Below, piece by piece: positions 10,192 to 22,681 of a stretch of DNA of 64,000 nucleotides. The stretch is from Craterostigma plantagineum. Its lineage: Eukaryota; Streptophyta; Magnoliopsida; Lamiales; Linderniaceae. Below the pieces are notes generated by a model. It was not told the DNA's origin. It saw only the letters and a program-made list of their open reading frames with translations, and did no database searches. The DNA is taken from positions 434,001-498,000 of the forward strand of contig JAPQWV010000403.1 in assembly GCA_027422505.1 (NCBI GenBank), written 5' to 3'. Within the stretch, counting starts at the first letter, position 1, and every line of letters starts with the position of its first letter. Position numbers and translations under genes: made by a program.

Positions 10192-10717
10192 TTACGTCTC
10201 CGCTAGGCCACTTGAGGAACGACACCAAACGAACTTGTCATTGTTGACCGCCTTCGTCAGAAAATCTGCTAGGTTGTCTTTCGTATGAATTTTCTGCATA
10301 TACTGTGCCCTCATCCACTTTCTCACGAACGAAGTGATACTGGACTCGTATGTGCTTTGACCTAGAATGAAAAGCTGGATTCCTTGCGAGATGCAAGGCA
10401 CTCTCACTGTCACAGAACAGAGGAATATTCTCCTATTCGTGTCTGAATTCCTCCATGATCATTTTCAACCATACCGTCTCTTTACTTGCCTGCGTAGCTG
10501 CAACATATTCTGCTTCAGTTGTTGACGTCGCGACAACGGACTGAAGTTTTGATACCCAACTTACGGCTCCGCCAGTAAGAGTGAACATATATCCCGTGCT
10601 AGATTTGCTCTTATCAAGATCACCTGCATAATCAGAGTCAACGTACCCTCTGACAGTAAAGTCTGCTCCTCCGTAACTTAAGCAGAAAAGAGGTGTTGTA
10701 CCTCGACTTCCAGCCAC
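10192..10717 (-). pseudogene. Copia-B RNase H fragment
   Basis: It reads [54 protein letters not shown] and WLKMIMEEFRHE, then in a shifted frame [17 protein letters not shown]. This is the copia RNase H with its catalytic Asp (DSDYAGD) and Glu (EAEY) visible. It is cut on its upstream side at about 10717, where Athila-2 sequence starts. The RT thumb and YxDD region that should precede it is missing from the window, not just displaced. Confidence 0.85.
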
Positions 10718-12446
10718 CCTAAGCGAACGAAAGCACGTCCGGCTGATGACGGTAAGGAAAGCGCTACTTGGGAGGCAACCCAGGTTTTATCTATCTTGTA
10801 CTTTCTTTTATTTACCTATGAATATGATGCATATGAAATCTACTACTATTATTATTATCATCTATGTCTAGTTCCTCTTTACGTTTTATTTTTTTTTAGT
10901 TATGTCAGGATATCACGAGTCACGATCCACGACCATCACGCATCCAGTCACGACCACGCCAACTTATTCGTCAGGGGAGTCCCGTTCTTTTTAACCTTCT
11001 TTTCCCTTTCTTTATTCATTTTCTCGTTGAGGACAACGTATGTCTTAAGTGTGGGGAGGGAAATTTAGGTTGAGAATTTAGATGAAATATTTTTTCTATG
11101 ACGTATCCGTTAGCTATCGATTTCATTAGAAAAGCATGAATTATTGAACTCAGGCATGATTATTTGCGCTTATCTCAAGCTGGTTTGCATGACATGAAAT
11201 TTTGTGAGCAATTAGGATATGCATGATTGATTGAATCGTGTCTGTTTGAATAGACATAGCGCTGCTTTGAGAGATTCGTACACATAACCCTTTTTCATTG
11301 TGAGAGTTGAGCCTGACGAGCTTATGCTCATTTTCTTGGTTGTGTGACGTGCCTAGTCTATATCTCTCTAGAACTTGCATGTCTGATGCGCGTTGAAACT
11401 ATTTCTGGTGTGTTAGTATGAAAATGATAGGGCATTAGGAATTAAGTCCAGGGCCAAATTTTCCTTACCATGACTAAGCCCCTTAGTTAGCCACTTTGAG
11501 CCTGAGCCTATTTGTTTGCTTACCTCGTGAATTATAAAAGCTACTGACCCGAATAAACCTCCAGAGATTATATGAACCCGAGTTGATTAGAATAGAGCAG
11601 AAGTCGAACTTGAGAGTTACTGTTTCAGTGTATGATTTCATGTTCTTCTCTGCTATTCGTGAAATGACTCGTCCCTTACTTGACCGTTTTCTGAAATGAC
11701 CCAATCCCTTGCATAAGCCTGCCCATAACCCTTTGGCAAGATATAGGTTTTGGTAATAAGTATCCCTAGGTACACGGCATTCGCTGTGACGATGTATTCT
11801 TTGCGTTAAAAGCCAAACCTTGATGTTTTTAGGGAATAAGGGCAGTGCACAAAAGTGGAGTGTAACTAAGGTGAAAGGGCAGAAAATGAAAGGGAATTGA
11901 GTCGAGAGGGTCGGGCAGAAAAGTCTAGGATTTCAGAGCGAGAACGTTGAGTCTTATGTTGAAGCATGTGACTGTCGGTTTAATCATGCTATGTTCTTTG
12001 ATATTTTTCGCTTACGTCTCCTAGCTCTAAGACTACGTGTTCAGTATATATGCTTATCGCTTCGTTATTATTTGACCCGTTTCAACCCGAAAAGACCCTC
12101 AGATTTATGCTTGCCACTTTAAATAGTAGAGATGCGATTAGCGTGCAAGTTTATGGTAGGGGTGAGACTAGTGCACGAATTGAGCGATTCACTATATGTT
12201 AGCCTATACACTGAGTGATTTTGAGCGAATCCTTGTGAGGTATGAGTCTCGATTGGCAGTGCGAAGGAAGTTTAGGTCGACAAATGCAAGTCATTAGTTT
12301 GATATCCATGATTGCTCGCTTGATTCTGTTTCGTGCTTTCTAGCTTTGATGATAAATTGCGAACAATCGTGCCGTTGTCTTGATTTGTGCCTTCTTTGAC
12401 TTCTAATTTACTTGAGGACAAGCAAATGCTTAAGTGTGGGTAGGTT

Positions 12447-13997
12447 TGATAAACGTATTATAGTACATTTATCGTAGTATTTAATTGGCTCGTAATAGAG
12501 TTTTCGTAGTCATTTTATGCACTTATTAACCCTATTTCTACTTATTTTGATATTGAAGGAGCTTAGGACGCGTTTCGGGCGAAAAGGAGCGAAAATGAGG
12601 CAAAACGGCACAAAGATGACGAACACTGCCAAGTGTCACGGCCGTGACACCTTGTGCACGTGGCCGTGACAACCACCAGAGGCCGAAAGCTGAAGCAAGT
12701 CACGGCCGTGACACTTATTGCACCAGGCCGTGACCCATAGCAGTGACAATATTAGAAAATTCATATCTCTCAATCCAGATCTCGGATTGAGAATCCCTTT
12801 GGTCAGAATCAAGATTGGCAAGTCTTCTATCTATGGTTAAAGTTTCAGCTCAATCGGACATCGTTTACACCTTCATCTTAGAGAAATACATAACTGTCGC
12901 AAGGCTGCAAAAGTGTCACGGCCGTGACACCTCTGCACAAGGCCGTGACGCACGGCAGTGAGCTCCATTTTGTGCCCGACAGTGTCACGGCCGTGACGGG
13001 CCATGTCCCAGGCCGTGACAGTAGCGAAAATCATTATAAAAGCCCAAATTCGACCCAAAAATGGGGGATTCTCACCAGATATCAACCCTAACTCATAAGA
13101 GACGAATTACAGACGCCAGAAACGCAGAATTCCATTGGAGAAGCACGAGAGACGGATCAACGACGCAATCACGCCAGATTGAACGCAGAACGAAGATTCA
13201 CCCGTGCCACCGTCCCAGGTCATCAGTATTCGAGATCATGAATTCTTCTTCTTCGTTTCTTATTTCTTTCGTTGTTTTCCCGTCAATTATGCGTAGCTAA
13301 ATCCCCTATCTGTTTGGGATTAGATGAACGCTAGGATATTTCGTAATTAAGACATATGATTAATCGTGACTCGTGTTTATGATTTTTTATCTTTCTATGA
13401 AATTGTTTCGTCGCTTTAATATATCTATGTGTTAAAGTGATCGTGTGGAAAATCGTTTAGGGCGACAGCTAAACAACGATTAGGCCATTCGTAGAGGATA
13501 GGATTCGAGTATAGGGCGAAACAAATACTCGATCCTCGCCTTTAGTAATTACTGAACCTTAGATCCCCGCGAGCGTTTGGGGCGACAGCGAACTCGTGAG
13601 CGGGTAGGAAATTACTGCGATCTAGTCAGAATCACGTAGGAGCGAGAATTCATTGTCTTAACCGATAGTACCTAGCGGGATCCGAATCCCGAGCACATCT
13701 TTATCATCTGAAAACTCTCGTACCAGTTTTAGGTGTATTCTTTAGTCTCTCGTTGATTTAGGAGTAATCTGTTAGGATAGTTCGTAACAATATCTGCGTA
13801 TTTTATTTAGGCTAAATATCGAGTCGATAGGTCACTACTAGTACTTGATTTATTCCTTGTGTTGGATACTCGTCTACTCACTTTACTGCACTACACACGA
13901 TAGGTACACTGCCTATCGCACGTCGGTGATAGTAATGAGGTATTCGTTTTAATTATTACTTGTCGCACTTTTCATTCACACACCACGTGTCGATCAC
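12447..13997 (+). repeat. Athila-2 3' LTR (1551 bp)
   Basis: It runs TGATAAACGTATT to GTGTCGATCA and is homologous end to end with LTR1, apart from an extra segment around 12735-12914. The palindromic units are 12635-12670, 12699-12734, 12915-12949 and 12984-13019. TATAAAAG at 13035-13042 lies exactly 15 bases after the last unit. Confidence 0.88.
12635..13042 (+). promoter_or_regulatory. Four palindromic units plus TATA box in LTR2 U3
   Basis: All four units have GTCACGGCCGTGAC first and GGCCGTGAC last; lengths are 36, 36, 35 and 36 bp. The 13-base centres differ freely between units while the arms are conserved, so selection appears to act on the arms. The 15-base spacing to the TATA box equals that of LTR1. 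Confidence 0.75.
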
Positions 13998-16732
13998 AAA
14001 CCAAGTTCCATTTTTCTTTGTCTTTAAAACCTTCCGGCCGGAGCATATAAATCTCTTCTTCAAGATCTCCATGAAGAAAAGCCGTATTCACATCTAGTTG
14101 CTCTAGATGTAGCTCAAATGTAGCACACATCGCTATGAGTACCCGAACAGTCATCAGTCGAACCACTGGTGAGAATATCTCATTGAAGTCAATGCCTTCT
14201 TTCTGAGCATAGCCTTTAAACACCAGTCGTGCACAAAATCGCTCTACTTGATCATCGCTGTTCCGCTTGATCTTAAAGACCCATTTATTGCCGATTTCCT
14301 TTCTTCCCTAAGGTAGTGGCACCAACTCCCAAGTCTTATTTTTCCGTAGAGCTTCCATTTCTTCTTGCATTGCTGCCAACCACTGATCTGCATCTGAACT
14401 GTTCAGTGCTTCTTGAAGAGTTGATGGCTCTCCGTCATCAGTTAGAAGACAGTATGCAACGTTGCTGTCCATATCGTAATCTTCATGCCAGGATGGTGCG
14501 GCTCTTTTGTGTGTGCCCCTTCTAAGTTCTGGCCCTGAAGATTCACTTGGCCATTCCTCGTGCTCTGGTACTGCTTCAGAAGAATTTGTTCCACAGACTT
14601 CCCTTTCACCCGAATCGTCGTAGTTTATGGGCTTCGATTGGTTTATCTTCGAAAAAGATAACCTCCCTGCTGATGACAACCTTGTGGGCAGTGGGATCCC
14701 ACAGGCGATACCCCTTCACACCATCAGCATATCCCAAGAACAAACATTTCCTGGATTTTGGATCCAGCTTTGTAGTTTCTTGGCATTGTACATCACGTAC
14801 ACATGACTTCCAAATACATGGAGTTTGGAATAATCCACTGGCTTCCCGTTCCACATCTCCATCGGCGTCTTCTGATCAATTGTCGTTGAAGGCGATCGAT
14901 TGATCACGTAGCAGGCGGTGTTGACTGTTTCTGCCTAGTATGACTTATCTAGACCTGCAGCTCCCAACATGGCTCTTGTTCTCTTCAACAGAGTCCTGTT
15001 CATCCGCTCCGCCGCTCCATTTTGTTGTGGAGTATACGCCGTAGTGAAGTGCCTTTTGATGCCTTCTCTTTGCAAAAGCTATCAAATTCTCTGTCAGTAA
15101 ATTCTCCTCCATTATCCGTCCTCAGACACTTGATCTTCTTTCCTGTATCAAGTTCGACCCGAGCCTTGAAATTCTGAAGGTCACGAACACATCTCCCTTA
15201 CTCTTGATGATATACACCCAACATCTCTTGGAGTAATCGTCAATGAATGACACGAAATACTTCCCTCCTCCTCGGGATTTAACCGGTGACTGCCATACAT
15301 CAGAGTGAACCAATTCTAGAATATTGTTGCTTCTAGAATTTGACGTGTTGAACTGTAGCCGATGCTGCTTGCTCACAGAACGATAGTGACACCTTCGTGA
15401 GACCCGGAAGTAGATTTTGGCCTGCAAGAATTTTCATTCCTTGTTCTAACATATGCCGAGCTTCTGATGCCACAGCATAGAAGATCTTTCGGTTGAACCT
15501 CCTGAAGCCACAGATGCTTCGCCTTCTTGCACCGTCTCTCCCAACAGCATATACAAATTTGCAGCAACTTTTTCACCTTTCATGACTACAAGTGCTCCCC
15601 GGAATATTTTCATTATTCCTTCCCGAACTTTGATTTCACAGCCAAGATCACCGAGCTGTCCCACAGATAATAAATTCTTCTTCAGACCTTCCACGTGCCG
15701 CACTCCTTGAATAGTGCGAACTTACCGTAGTACAACTTCAACCTCACGATTTCAACGCCTACGATTTATTAGGCATTATCTTCACAACTATACACAGATC
15801 CTCCTAAAATAGGTTCGTAGTGGTTGAACCAGTCTCTTCGAGAGGTTCGCTACAACTGTACACAGATCCTCCTAAAATAAGTTGCGCCTGAGTCAAGATG
15901 CCATATCTCGTCGTATGCCTTCCTGCTCTCCGTTGAGATAGCTGCTTCGCTACACAATACATCTCCACCTGACGCATTTGCCAGATTTCCTTGAGGATTG
16001 GAGTTCTTCAGGCTCCAACAATCCTTCTTCAAGTGACCCTTCTTTCCACAGTGGTAGCATTTCATATCCTTATTCTTCTTGATTTTCCCCTGCCTTGAGT
16101 GTGACCCCACTTGAACCACATTCCGTTGATCTCCCTCTCATCACCGTCAAAGCTTCGACCAGTTGAGAGCCTGCTTGCTGGTCCTCCTTGTTCTTACGCC
16201 AATTTTCTTCTTCGAGAATAGCAGCTGCAATGTTATTGAAGACCAGAACTTTCGCGTTGTTTGTCAAGTTGATGATGAGTTGATCATACGAATCAGACAG
16301 ACTTTGAAGTAGAATTTGCGCACGTTCTTTGTCCTCTTTTTTATACCCCAACGATGTTAGCTGGGAAAATAGAGTATTCTAGACGTTGAGATGCTCCGTC
16401 ACTGAAGTAGATTCAGACATTCTCAAGGTGAACAATTTTCTCTTAAAGAAAATTTTGTTGTGTAACGGCTCATACAGATTGGTTAGGTGGTCCAAAATCT
16501 CCTTTGCCGTTCTTTTCTTTCACGCTGGACAATATCTCATCTTCTAGTGCCAGATGAAGATTTGTGACAGCGCTCCAATCCATCTCATTCCATTTTTTTC
16601 CGTCTGTAACTGTGGCTGGTTTTCCATCGATAGCCTCCAGACAGCCGTCCTTTCGCAAGATCGCCTTTATCTTTAATTTCCACATGAGAAATTTCTCCCG
16701 TTTAACTTTTCAATATCGAATTTGGCCGCCAT
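13998..16732 (-). pseudogene. Copia-B gag, protease, integrase and RT N-terminal part
   Basis: Read leftwards from the gag start MAAKFDIEKLNGR at 16732 (frameshifted soon after). Gag follows with WKLKIKAILRKDGC. The zinc knuckle is CYHCGKKGHLKKDC (about 16040-16080) and the protease motif is LDSGAT (about 15880). The GAG-pre-integrase block has LWHQKLG-type sequence at about 15450. The integrase reads HSDVWQSPVKSRGGGKYFVSFIDDYS (about 15230-15320) and ends near TINRSPSTTIDQKTPMEMW. RT follows (VFKGYAQKEGIDFNEIFSPV and LDVNTAFLHGDLEEEIYM) and stops at EKWNLV, where the Athila LTR begins. Several frameshifts and stops are present. Confidence 0.85.
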
Positions 16733-16928
16733 AATTTTTGCTCAGTCGTGCGCGATACCTCCGATGGGGTTGCAGCAGATAATTATTGATCTCGTACCGG
16801 CTTATCGTCGCCGTTACAGCGGCAATATAATATCTTTTAGTTTCTGATGTGGAGGGTCCACGTTAGTGGCAACCACAGAGCATACGATAAGCAGATACAT
16901 AAAACCCAAGCTAGGCTCTGATACCAAT

Positions 16929-17358
16929 TGTTGGCGTGGCAGCGGACCCGGTCGAATAATATTGCGGCTAGTATTTGACCAATTAAAGATAAAATGTGGA
17001 CACCCAGATTTAACGTACCCCCAAACAAATCGCGGTAATAACTACGGGCAAGGAAGAAGAATCCACTATAGAGATAAAATATAGGAGTTACAACCTCTCA
17101 ATCTATAAAGGAGAAAACACTCAAACTCTCTCTTTATAGTCGGAGAAAATACCTGACAAACTCTATATTTTTTCTCTCTAATCTATTTACTCTGTGGGAT
17201 GCATTTTTTGTTTCAGCCATTAATGCCTATTTATAGGCAATCGATCAAGTGAGCTTACGTAAGGGCTTAGCTCATTCCCAAATCTGAACAAGATGAATCA
17301 ATTTCCCATGTGATTATTATTTCTTCATTTTGACTTGTCATAGCCGAAACTTCTGACA
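16929..17358 (-). repeat. Copia-B 5' LTR (430 bp)
   Basis: It matches 9679-10116 with a few substitutions and a small deletion after TTTAACGT. The tRNA primer site lies directly left of it. The 5' LTR of a - strand element is expected on the right, as seen. Confidence 0.9.
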
Positions 17359-17613
17359 AGTGTTCTTGCATTATTGGATCAAAGATTGCAATCATCTCAA
17401 TTGCACCTAAAACGTTTCCATTATTTTCTTGGTAAATCTTTTCATTAGTTCCACGAAATGCTAAACTTCTCTTGGCTAGAAATTTTACAACCGCATTCTT
17501 GTTAGAATAGTTTTCCAACGCTCTTGATCTTTATTTATTTGATCTTGAATCTGTTTTATTTTTCACCAGTCTCAGTCTAGATCAATCCATGCACCCATAT
17601 TCACGATATGTTC
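17359..17613 (-). pseudogene. hAT transposase segment between copia-B and copia-C
   Basis: On the - strand it encodes [20 protein letters not shown] and [20 protein letters not shown], preceded by RLVKNKTDSRSNK-type sequence with a stop. This block comes just before RRIQNHEI in DUF4371 hAT transposases, so copia-B split adjacent codons. The N-terminal part resumes right of copia-C at 22682. Confidence 0.85.
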
Positions 17614-17618
17614 ATTAC

Positions 17619-18094
17619 TGTTAGGATATGCGGAAATTCCCGATAATTATTTTCCCCGAAAAATGACGATAATATATAAAAGAGACGAAAAATAATTTTA
17701 ACAGTGACACGAGATTTACGTGGTTCGGTCTGAATGACCGGAGGTTAGAACTTCTTTATTATGTGGAGATATTACAGACACATACACTGACGTGATACAA
17801 AAGCAATTATACTAACTAGGAGAAAAAAGCTAGATATATAAATGACCGGAGAAGATCTCTTGATGTGGTGTATTTTCTCCTTCAGCACAATGAGCTATTT
17901 ATAGGCGAGGGAATGCATCGACGAGCCATATGAATGAAAGAAATATAAAGCAGACTTCCTTGAATTTAATTGCAGCCGAAATAAAAGGAGAAGTAGAACT
18001 CCTTTTCCCTTTTGTTGGCCAACCACGTTTGAATGCCTACAGCTTTTGACCATATGTGTTTGGTGCCTGACATCAAGGTCACCATCGATCAACA
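17619..18094 (-). repeat. Copia-C 3' LTR (476 bp)
   Basis: It matches the right LTR except for a few substitutions and about 14 missing bases (the CTACGTCCACGGG stretch seen at about 22310). Copia-A also has that stretch (23880-23900), so the loss happened in this LTR. On the - strand a TATAAATAGC box lies at about 17893-17904. Confidence 0.92.
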
Positions 18095-18178
18095 AATCTC
18101 CATTGACCTTGATTCCGCAAATCACTCCACCTTGTCTAGTAATACATCTATCACCCTCCGACCTTAGCCCATGACGGG

Positions 18179-21100
18179 CTACTTCACCATTTCTAAAACA
18201 CCAATCAAGTCTAAACACTGCTTGAACTTGGAAACTGGAAGAGCCTTCGTAAACATATCTGCAGGATTATCCTTCGTGTTGATCTTATTGATAAACACCT
18301 TCTTATCTGCAATGATATCACGAATAAAATGATACTTAACATCAATATGTTTAGTCCTTTCGTGATACATCTGATCCTTGGTCAAATGAATCGCACTTTG
18401 ACTATCACAGAAAATAGTAATAACTCCCTGATTCTGAGTTAATTCGCTGAATAACCCTGTCAACCATAATGCTTCCTTGATCGCATCAGTAATGGCCATG
18501 TATTCTGCTTCAGTAGTAGACAACGCCACTACGTGCTGTAGAGTTGCTTTCCAGCTACCTACACAACCTCCAATAGAAAATACATAACCAGTAAGAGTTC
18601 GTCGTTTATCGAGATCACCTGCGTAGTCTGAATCGACGAAGCCAACAAGAGTATCACTGTTTCTGCCAAACTCCAAACAAAAGCTTAGAGTACCCTTCAA
18701 GTATCTGAGAATCCAAGTCTCTGCTTGCCAGTGTTCTTTCCCTGGGGTAGCCATATACCTGCTAACAACACTAACAGCCTGTGAAATATCAGGACGTGTA
18801 CATACCATTGCATACATAATACTGCCCACTGCACTCGAGTAGGGAACTCGTGCCATGTACGCTTCTTCCTCACTGATGATGGTGACTGAGCAGCGCATAG
18901 GCTAAAATGGCTAGCAAGAGGAGTGCTGACTGGTTTGGCATCGTTCATGCCAAATCTCTCCAAAACCTTTCTGAGGTAACTTTCCTGTGTTAGGTATAAC
19001 TTACCAGCTCCTCTATCACGTCTAATCTCGATACGAAGAATCTTCTTAGCTGCTCCTAAATTTTTCATCTCAAATTCACTGTTCAATAAGGCCTTCAATT
19101 GGTGAATTTCTGCAAGATTCTTAGCTGCAATGAGCATGTCATCAATATATAACAATAGATAAATGAACGAACTGTCATTTAACTTCCGGAAGTAGACACA
19201 ACTATCATACTTGCTCCTGGAAAAGCCATGACCCAACATGAAAGAATCAAACCGTTTATACCACTGTCTTGGAGACTGCTTTAATCCATATAAGGATTTC
19301 TTCAGTAGACAAACTTGGTCTTCCTTGCCTTCAACTATGAAGCCTTCAGGTTGCTTCATATAAATCTGTTCATCTAAATTGCCATGTAGGAACGGCGTCT
19401 TGACGTCAAGCTGTTCTAACTCCAAATCATACATAGCAATGAATACAAGTACTACACGAATAGAGCTATGTCTAACAACAGGTGAGAATACGTCATTAAA
19501 ATCAACACCTTGTACCTGACTATAGTCTTTCGTGACTAATCGCGCCTTATACCTTGCATCGTCAGAATAAGATAAACCTTCTTTCTTCTTGAAGACCCAC
19601 TTACATCCGACTATCTTCTTTTTCTTCGGCGGCAGCACAAGTATCCACGTACCGTTCTTGTGCAGAGACTCCATTTCTTCATTCATCGCTACCAGCCACT
19701 TATCAGAATTATCATCGCTTATTGCCTCCAAATAGGTAGAAGGTTCACCGCCTCCATCTGTTTCTTGCGCCACTGATAAAGCGTACGAAACTAGATTTAC
19801 GTACCGATGTGGTAGTCGAATCTCTCGTCTCTCCCTATCTCTGGCTATAGAATATTCATGCTCGGTACTTTCATCTTCAATAGGATCTGAATCACGTTCT
19901 GTCTCATCCTCTTGATCTGTTGAACTCATAGCAGGATCATCGGGAAAATCTATGTTGATCTCGAGCTCCACCTCGCTTTGTACACTATCCTTGTTTTCGT
20001 GATTAGAAGGATTAGTAGCTCTTTTGAAGGATGTAACATAGAAGACTCGTCAAACGTAACATCTCTGCTAATTATAAATTTGGGTGACTTGGGATCAGGA
20101 TTATATAATCTATATCCTTTCACCCGTGAAGCATAACCGAGAAAAGTACACTTTTTAGCTCTAGGCTCTAACTTTCCCTCGTTTACGTGCATATAAGCTG
20201 AGCACCCAAATATTCTTAAGTTGGAGTAATCAGCAGGAGTAGCTGACCATACTTCCTCAGGAGTCTTGAAATTGATAGGTGAATATGGTGAACGATTGAC
20301 AATATAACATGCTGCGGCGATAGCTTCAGCCCAAAAATCATTTGTCAACCCAGCATTGAAGATCATACATCGAGCTCTCTCTAAAAGCGTCCGGTTCATG
20401 CGCTCGGCAGCACCATTTTATTGAGGCGTCATTCGAACACTGTGATGTCGAGCAATGCCTTCATTTTTGCAAAATTCGTTGAACTCACTTCCGTAAAATT
20501 CTAAGCCGTTATCTGTCCGCAACCACTTGATCTTTCTTCCTGTCTGCTTTTCAATCAAAGCTTCATTGTTTAAATGTTAGGAAAACATCACTTTTCTGCT
20601 TAAGAAAATAGACCCAGACTTTCCTTGAAAAATCATCAATGAAAGTTAACATATATCTTGCACCATCTTTGGACGGAATACGAGAAGGACCCCATACATC
20701 AGAATGAATATAGTCCAAAGTACCTTTTGTCCTGTGGACTGCTGGCGAATTGAAGCTGACTCGTTTCTGCTTCCCAAAAATACAATGTTCGCAAAAGTCC
20801 ATCTTACCAGTACTTTGACCGCAAAGTAGGCCTCACTTGCTTAAATCGTCAAGCCTTTTTCTCCCATGTGTCCAAGTCGCATATGCCATAATCTCGTGGT
20901 ATCAATCTCCGGGGATGTCGAAATTGCAGCGGAACCTGTAACTGTAGTTCCCTGCAAAATATATAAATTTCCAGACCTGCAAGCTTTCATCACGACAAGG
21001 GCACCTCTGGCAATTTTCAAAACTCCACCTTCACCTGAGAACCCGCACCCTTGAGATTCAAGTGTGCCTAAAGAGATAAGATTTCTCTTCATATTTGGAA

Positions 21101-22140
21101 CGTGTCTGACTTCTGTGAGCGTTTGGATGATTCCGTTGAACATCTTGATCCTAACTGTGCCTTTTTCCAACAACTTTACACGGAGCATCATTTCCCATTA
21201 AGACATATCCACCATAAAAAATTTTCATATGTGGAAAAACAATCCCGACTCCCGACTTATGTGGTAAGAACAACCCGAATCTAAGATCCACTCATTATCA
21301 GACCTAACAATATTTGCAGTTGCTACAAAAATAGTTTCATCGCTCTCATCAGGAGCTAAACTAGCTTCGGCGGGTTTATTAGATTGCTGATTATTTTTCT
21401 CCTTATTTTTTAATTTATAACAACCAGCTTTGATGTGACCTTTTTTCTTGCAAAAATTATAGACTTTATTTCTGTACCTGGATTTCGACCTTTCTTTAGA
21501 CCTGCTACTTTCAGCGTCTCTATGTTCTGGTCATCCCCGTGCAAACAGGCCTTATGCCTGGCTACCACTTGTTTCTCCCGTAATATCCCTGTCTATCAGT
21601 TCTTTCTATTGTAATGCGAATTTGACACTAGAATATGATATTGTATCTTTCCCATATATTGTAGTGTCACGAAAATGCCTTAAAGACGAGGGAAGGGAAC
21701 ACAACAATATTATGGCCTGATCTTCGTCCGCCACTTTGACTTCTACGTTCGCCAAATCAATAATGATAGAATCGAATTTATCGAGATGCGAGAGTATAGA
21801 AGTACCTTCCGTCATTTTCATACTGTATAGCTTCTGCTTTAAATAGAGTCGATTCTCCTTAGTCTTCTTCATGTAGATAGCTTTTAGCGCATCCCACATA
21901 CCCATGGCCGTCGTTTCCGTGGCAACTTCTTGTAAAACCTCGTAAGAGAGATTTAAAATAATAGTCGATCTGGCTTTCTGGTTCAATTCATTAAATTGGT
22001 CGTCCTTCATTTCGGTTGGTTTCTTCTTTGCGCCTGCAAACGCTACCTCACAACCGTCTTGAATGAGTATGGCCTCCATCTTGAGACTCCACATTGCAAA
22101 GTTGACATTTCTGTCGAACTTTCAATTGACATTTTGTTAT
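18179..22140 (-). pseudogene. Copia-C polyprotein (gag-protease-integrase-RT-RNase H), few lesions
   Basis: From right to left: gag (FAMWSLKMEAILIQDGCEVA, 21606-22094). The protease region has WILDSGCSYH at about 21270. GAG-pre-integrase is at about 20850-20900 (LWHMRLGHMGEKGL), then the integrase HSDVWGPSRIPSKDGARYML (about 20680-20720) and IVNRSPYSPINFKTPEEVW (about 20270). RT is well preserved in one 424-codon frame (18697-19971), with GCKWVFKKKEG, LDVKTPFLHGNLDEQIYM and the catalytic LLYIDDMLIAAKN. RNase H (18179-18898) has [19 protein letters not shown] and [16 protein letters not shown]. Frameshifts near 18890, 19960, 20450 and in the gag start disable it. It is the youngest-looking copia here. 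Confidence 0.9.
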
Positions 22141-22186
22141 CATCATGGTGGCTAAAAAATAAACCGGGTTGGCTCTGATACCAATT

Positions 22187-22676
22187 TGTTAGGATATGTG
22201 GAAATCTCCGATAATTATTTTGCCCGAAAATAACGATAATAAATAAAAGAGACGAAAAATAAATTTGGACAGTGACACGAGATTTACGTGTTTCGGTCTG
22301 AATGACCTACGTCCACGGGCCGGAGGGTAGACCTTCTTTATTATGTGGAGATATTACAGACACGTACACTGACGTGATACAAAAGCAATTATAGTGACTA
22401 GGAGAAAGAAGCTAGATATATAAATGACCGGAGAAGATCTCTTGATGTGGCGTATTTTCTCCTTCAGCAAAATGAGCTATTTATAGGCGAGGGAATGCAT
22501 CGACGAGCCATATGAACAAAAGAAATATAAAGCAGACTTCCTTGAATCTAATTGCAGCCAAAATAAAAGGAGAAGTAAAACTCCTTTTCCCTTTTGTTGG
22601 CCAACCACGTTTGAATGCCTACAGCTTTTGACCATACGTGTTTGGTGCCTGACCTCAAGGTCACCATCGATCAACA
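22187..22676 (-). repeat. Copia-C 5' LTR (490 bp)
   Basis: Direct repeat of 17619-18094 with the tRNA primer site on its left and ATTAC on its right. Confidence 0.92.
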
Positions 22677-22681
22677 ATTAC

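Larger units (their letters stand above)
10718..13997 (+). mobile_element. Athila-2, truncated Athila element nested in copia-B
   Basis: It starts at the sequence following the integrase stop in Athila-1 (compare 1683-1745 with 10717-10785, both holding GGGAGGCAACCCAGG) and runs to the LTR end at 13997. The gag-pol part and 5' LTR are absent. Compared with Athila-1 it also lacks about 2.5 kb between the integrase tail and TTATTCGTCAGGGG, namely the palindrome array, leader, intron and extra ORF. The right flank CAAAC (13998-14002) would be the target duplication, but no partner exists on the left because of the truncation. Confidence 0.85.
9679..17358 (-). mobile_element. Copia-B, Ty1/copia retrotransposon inserted in the hAT transposase
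   Basis: It has two LTRs in the same orientation, a primer-binding site complementary to initiator Met-tRNA (TGGTATCAGAGCC on the - strand, about 16914-16926) and a purine tract by the 3' LTR. The flanks are ACACT and CATCT on the - strand, only an imperfect duplication. Hosting is clear because the hAT protein reads FDPIMQEHL on the right and RRIQNHEIHK on the left, adjacent residues of one protein. It contains the truncated Athila-2. Confidence 0.88.
17619..22676 (-). mobile_element. Copia-C, Ty1/copia retrotransposon with ATTAC duplications
   Basis: LTRs at 17619-18094 and 22187-22676 both run TGTTAGGATATG to CGATCAACA on the + strand. The target duplication ATTAC is perfect (17614-17618 and 22677-22681). 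The Met-tRNA primer site TGGTATCAGAGCC is at about 22171-22184 and a purine tract (CAATGGAGATT on the - strand) adjoins the 3' LTR at 18095. It sits in the hAT transposase gene and is a close relative of copia-A, whose LTR it shares in large part. Confidence 0.93.
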
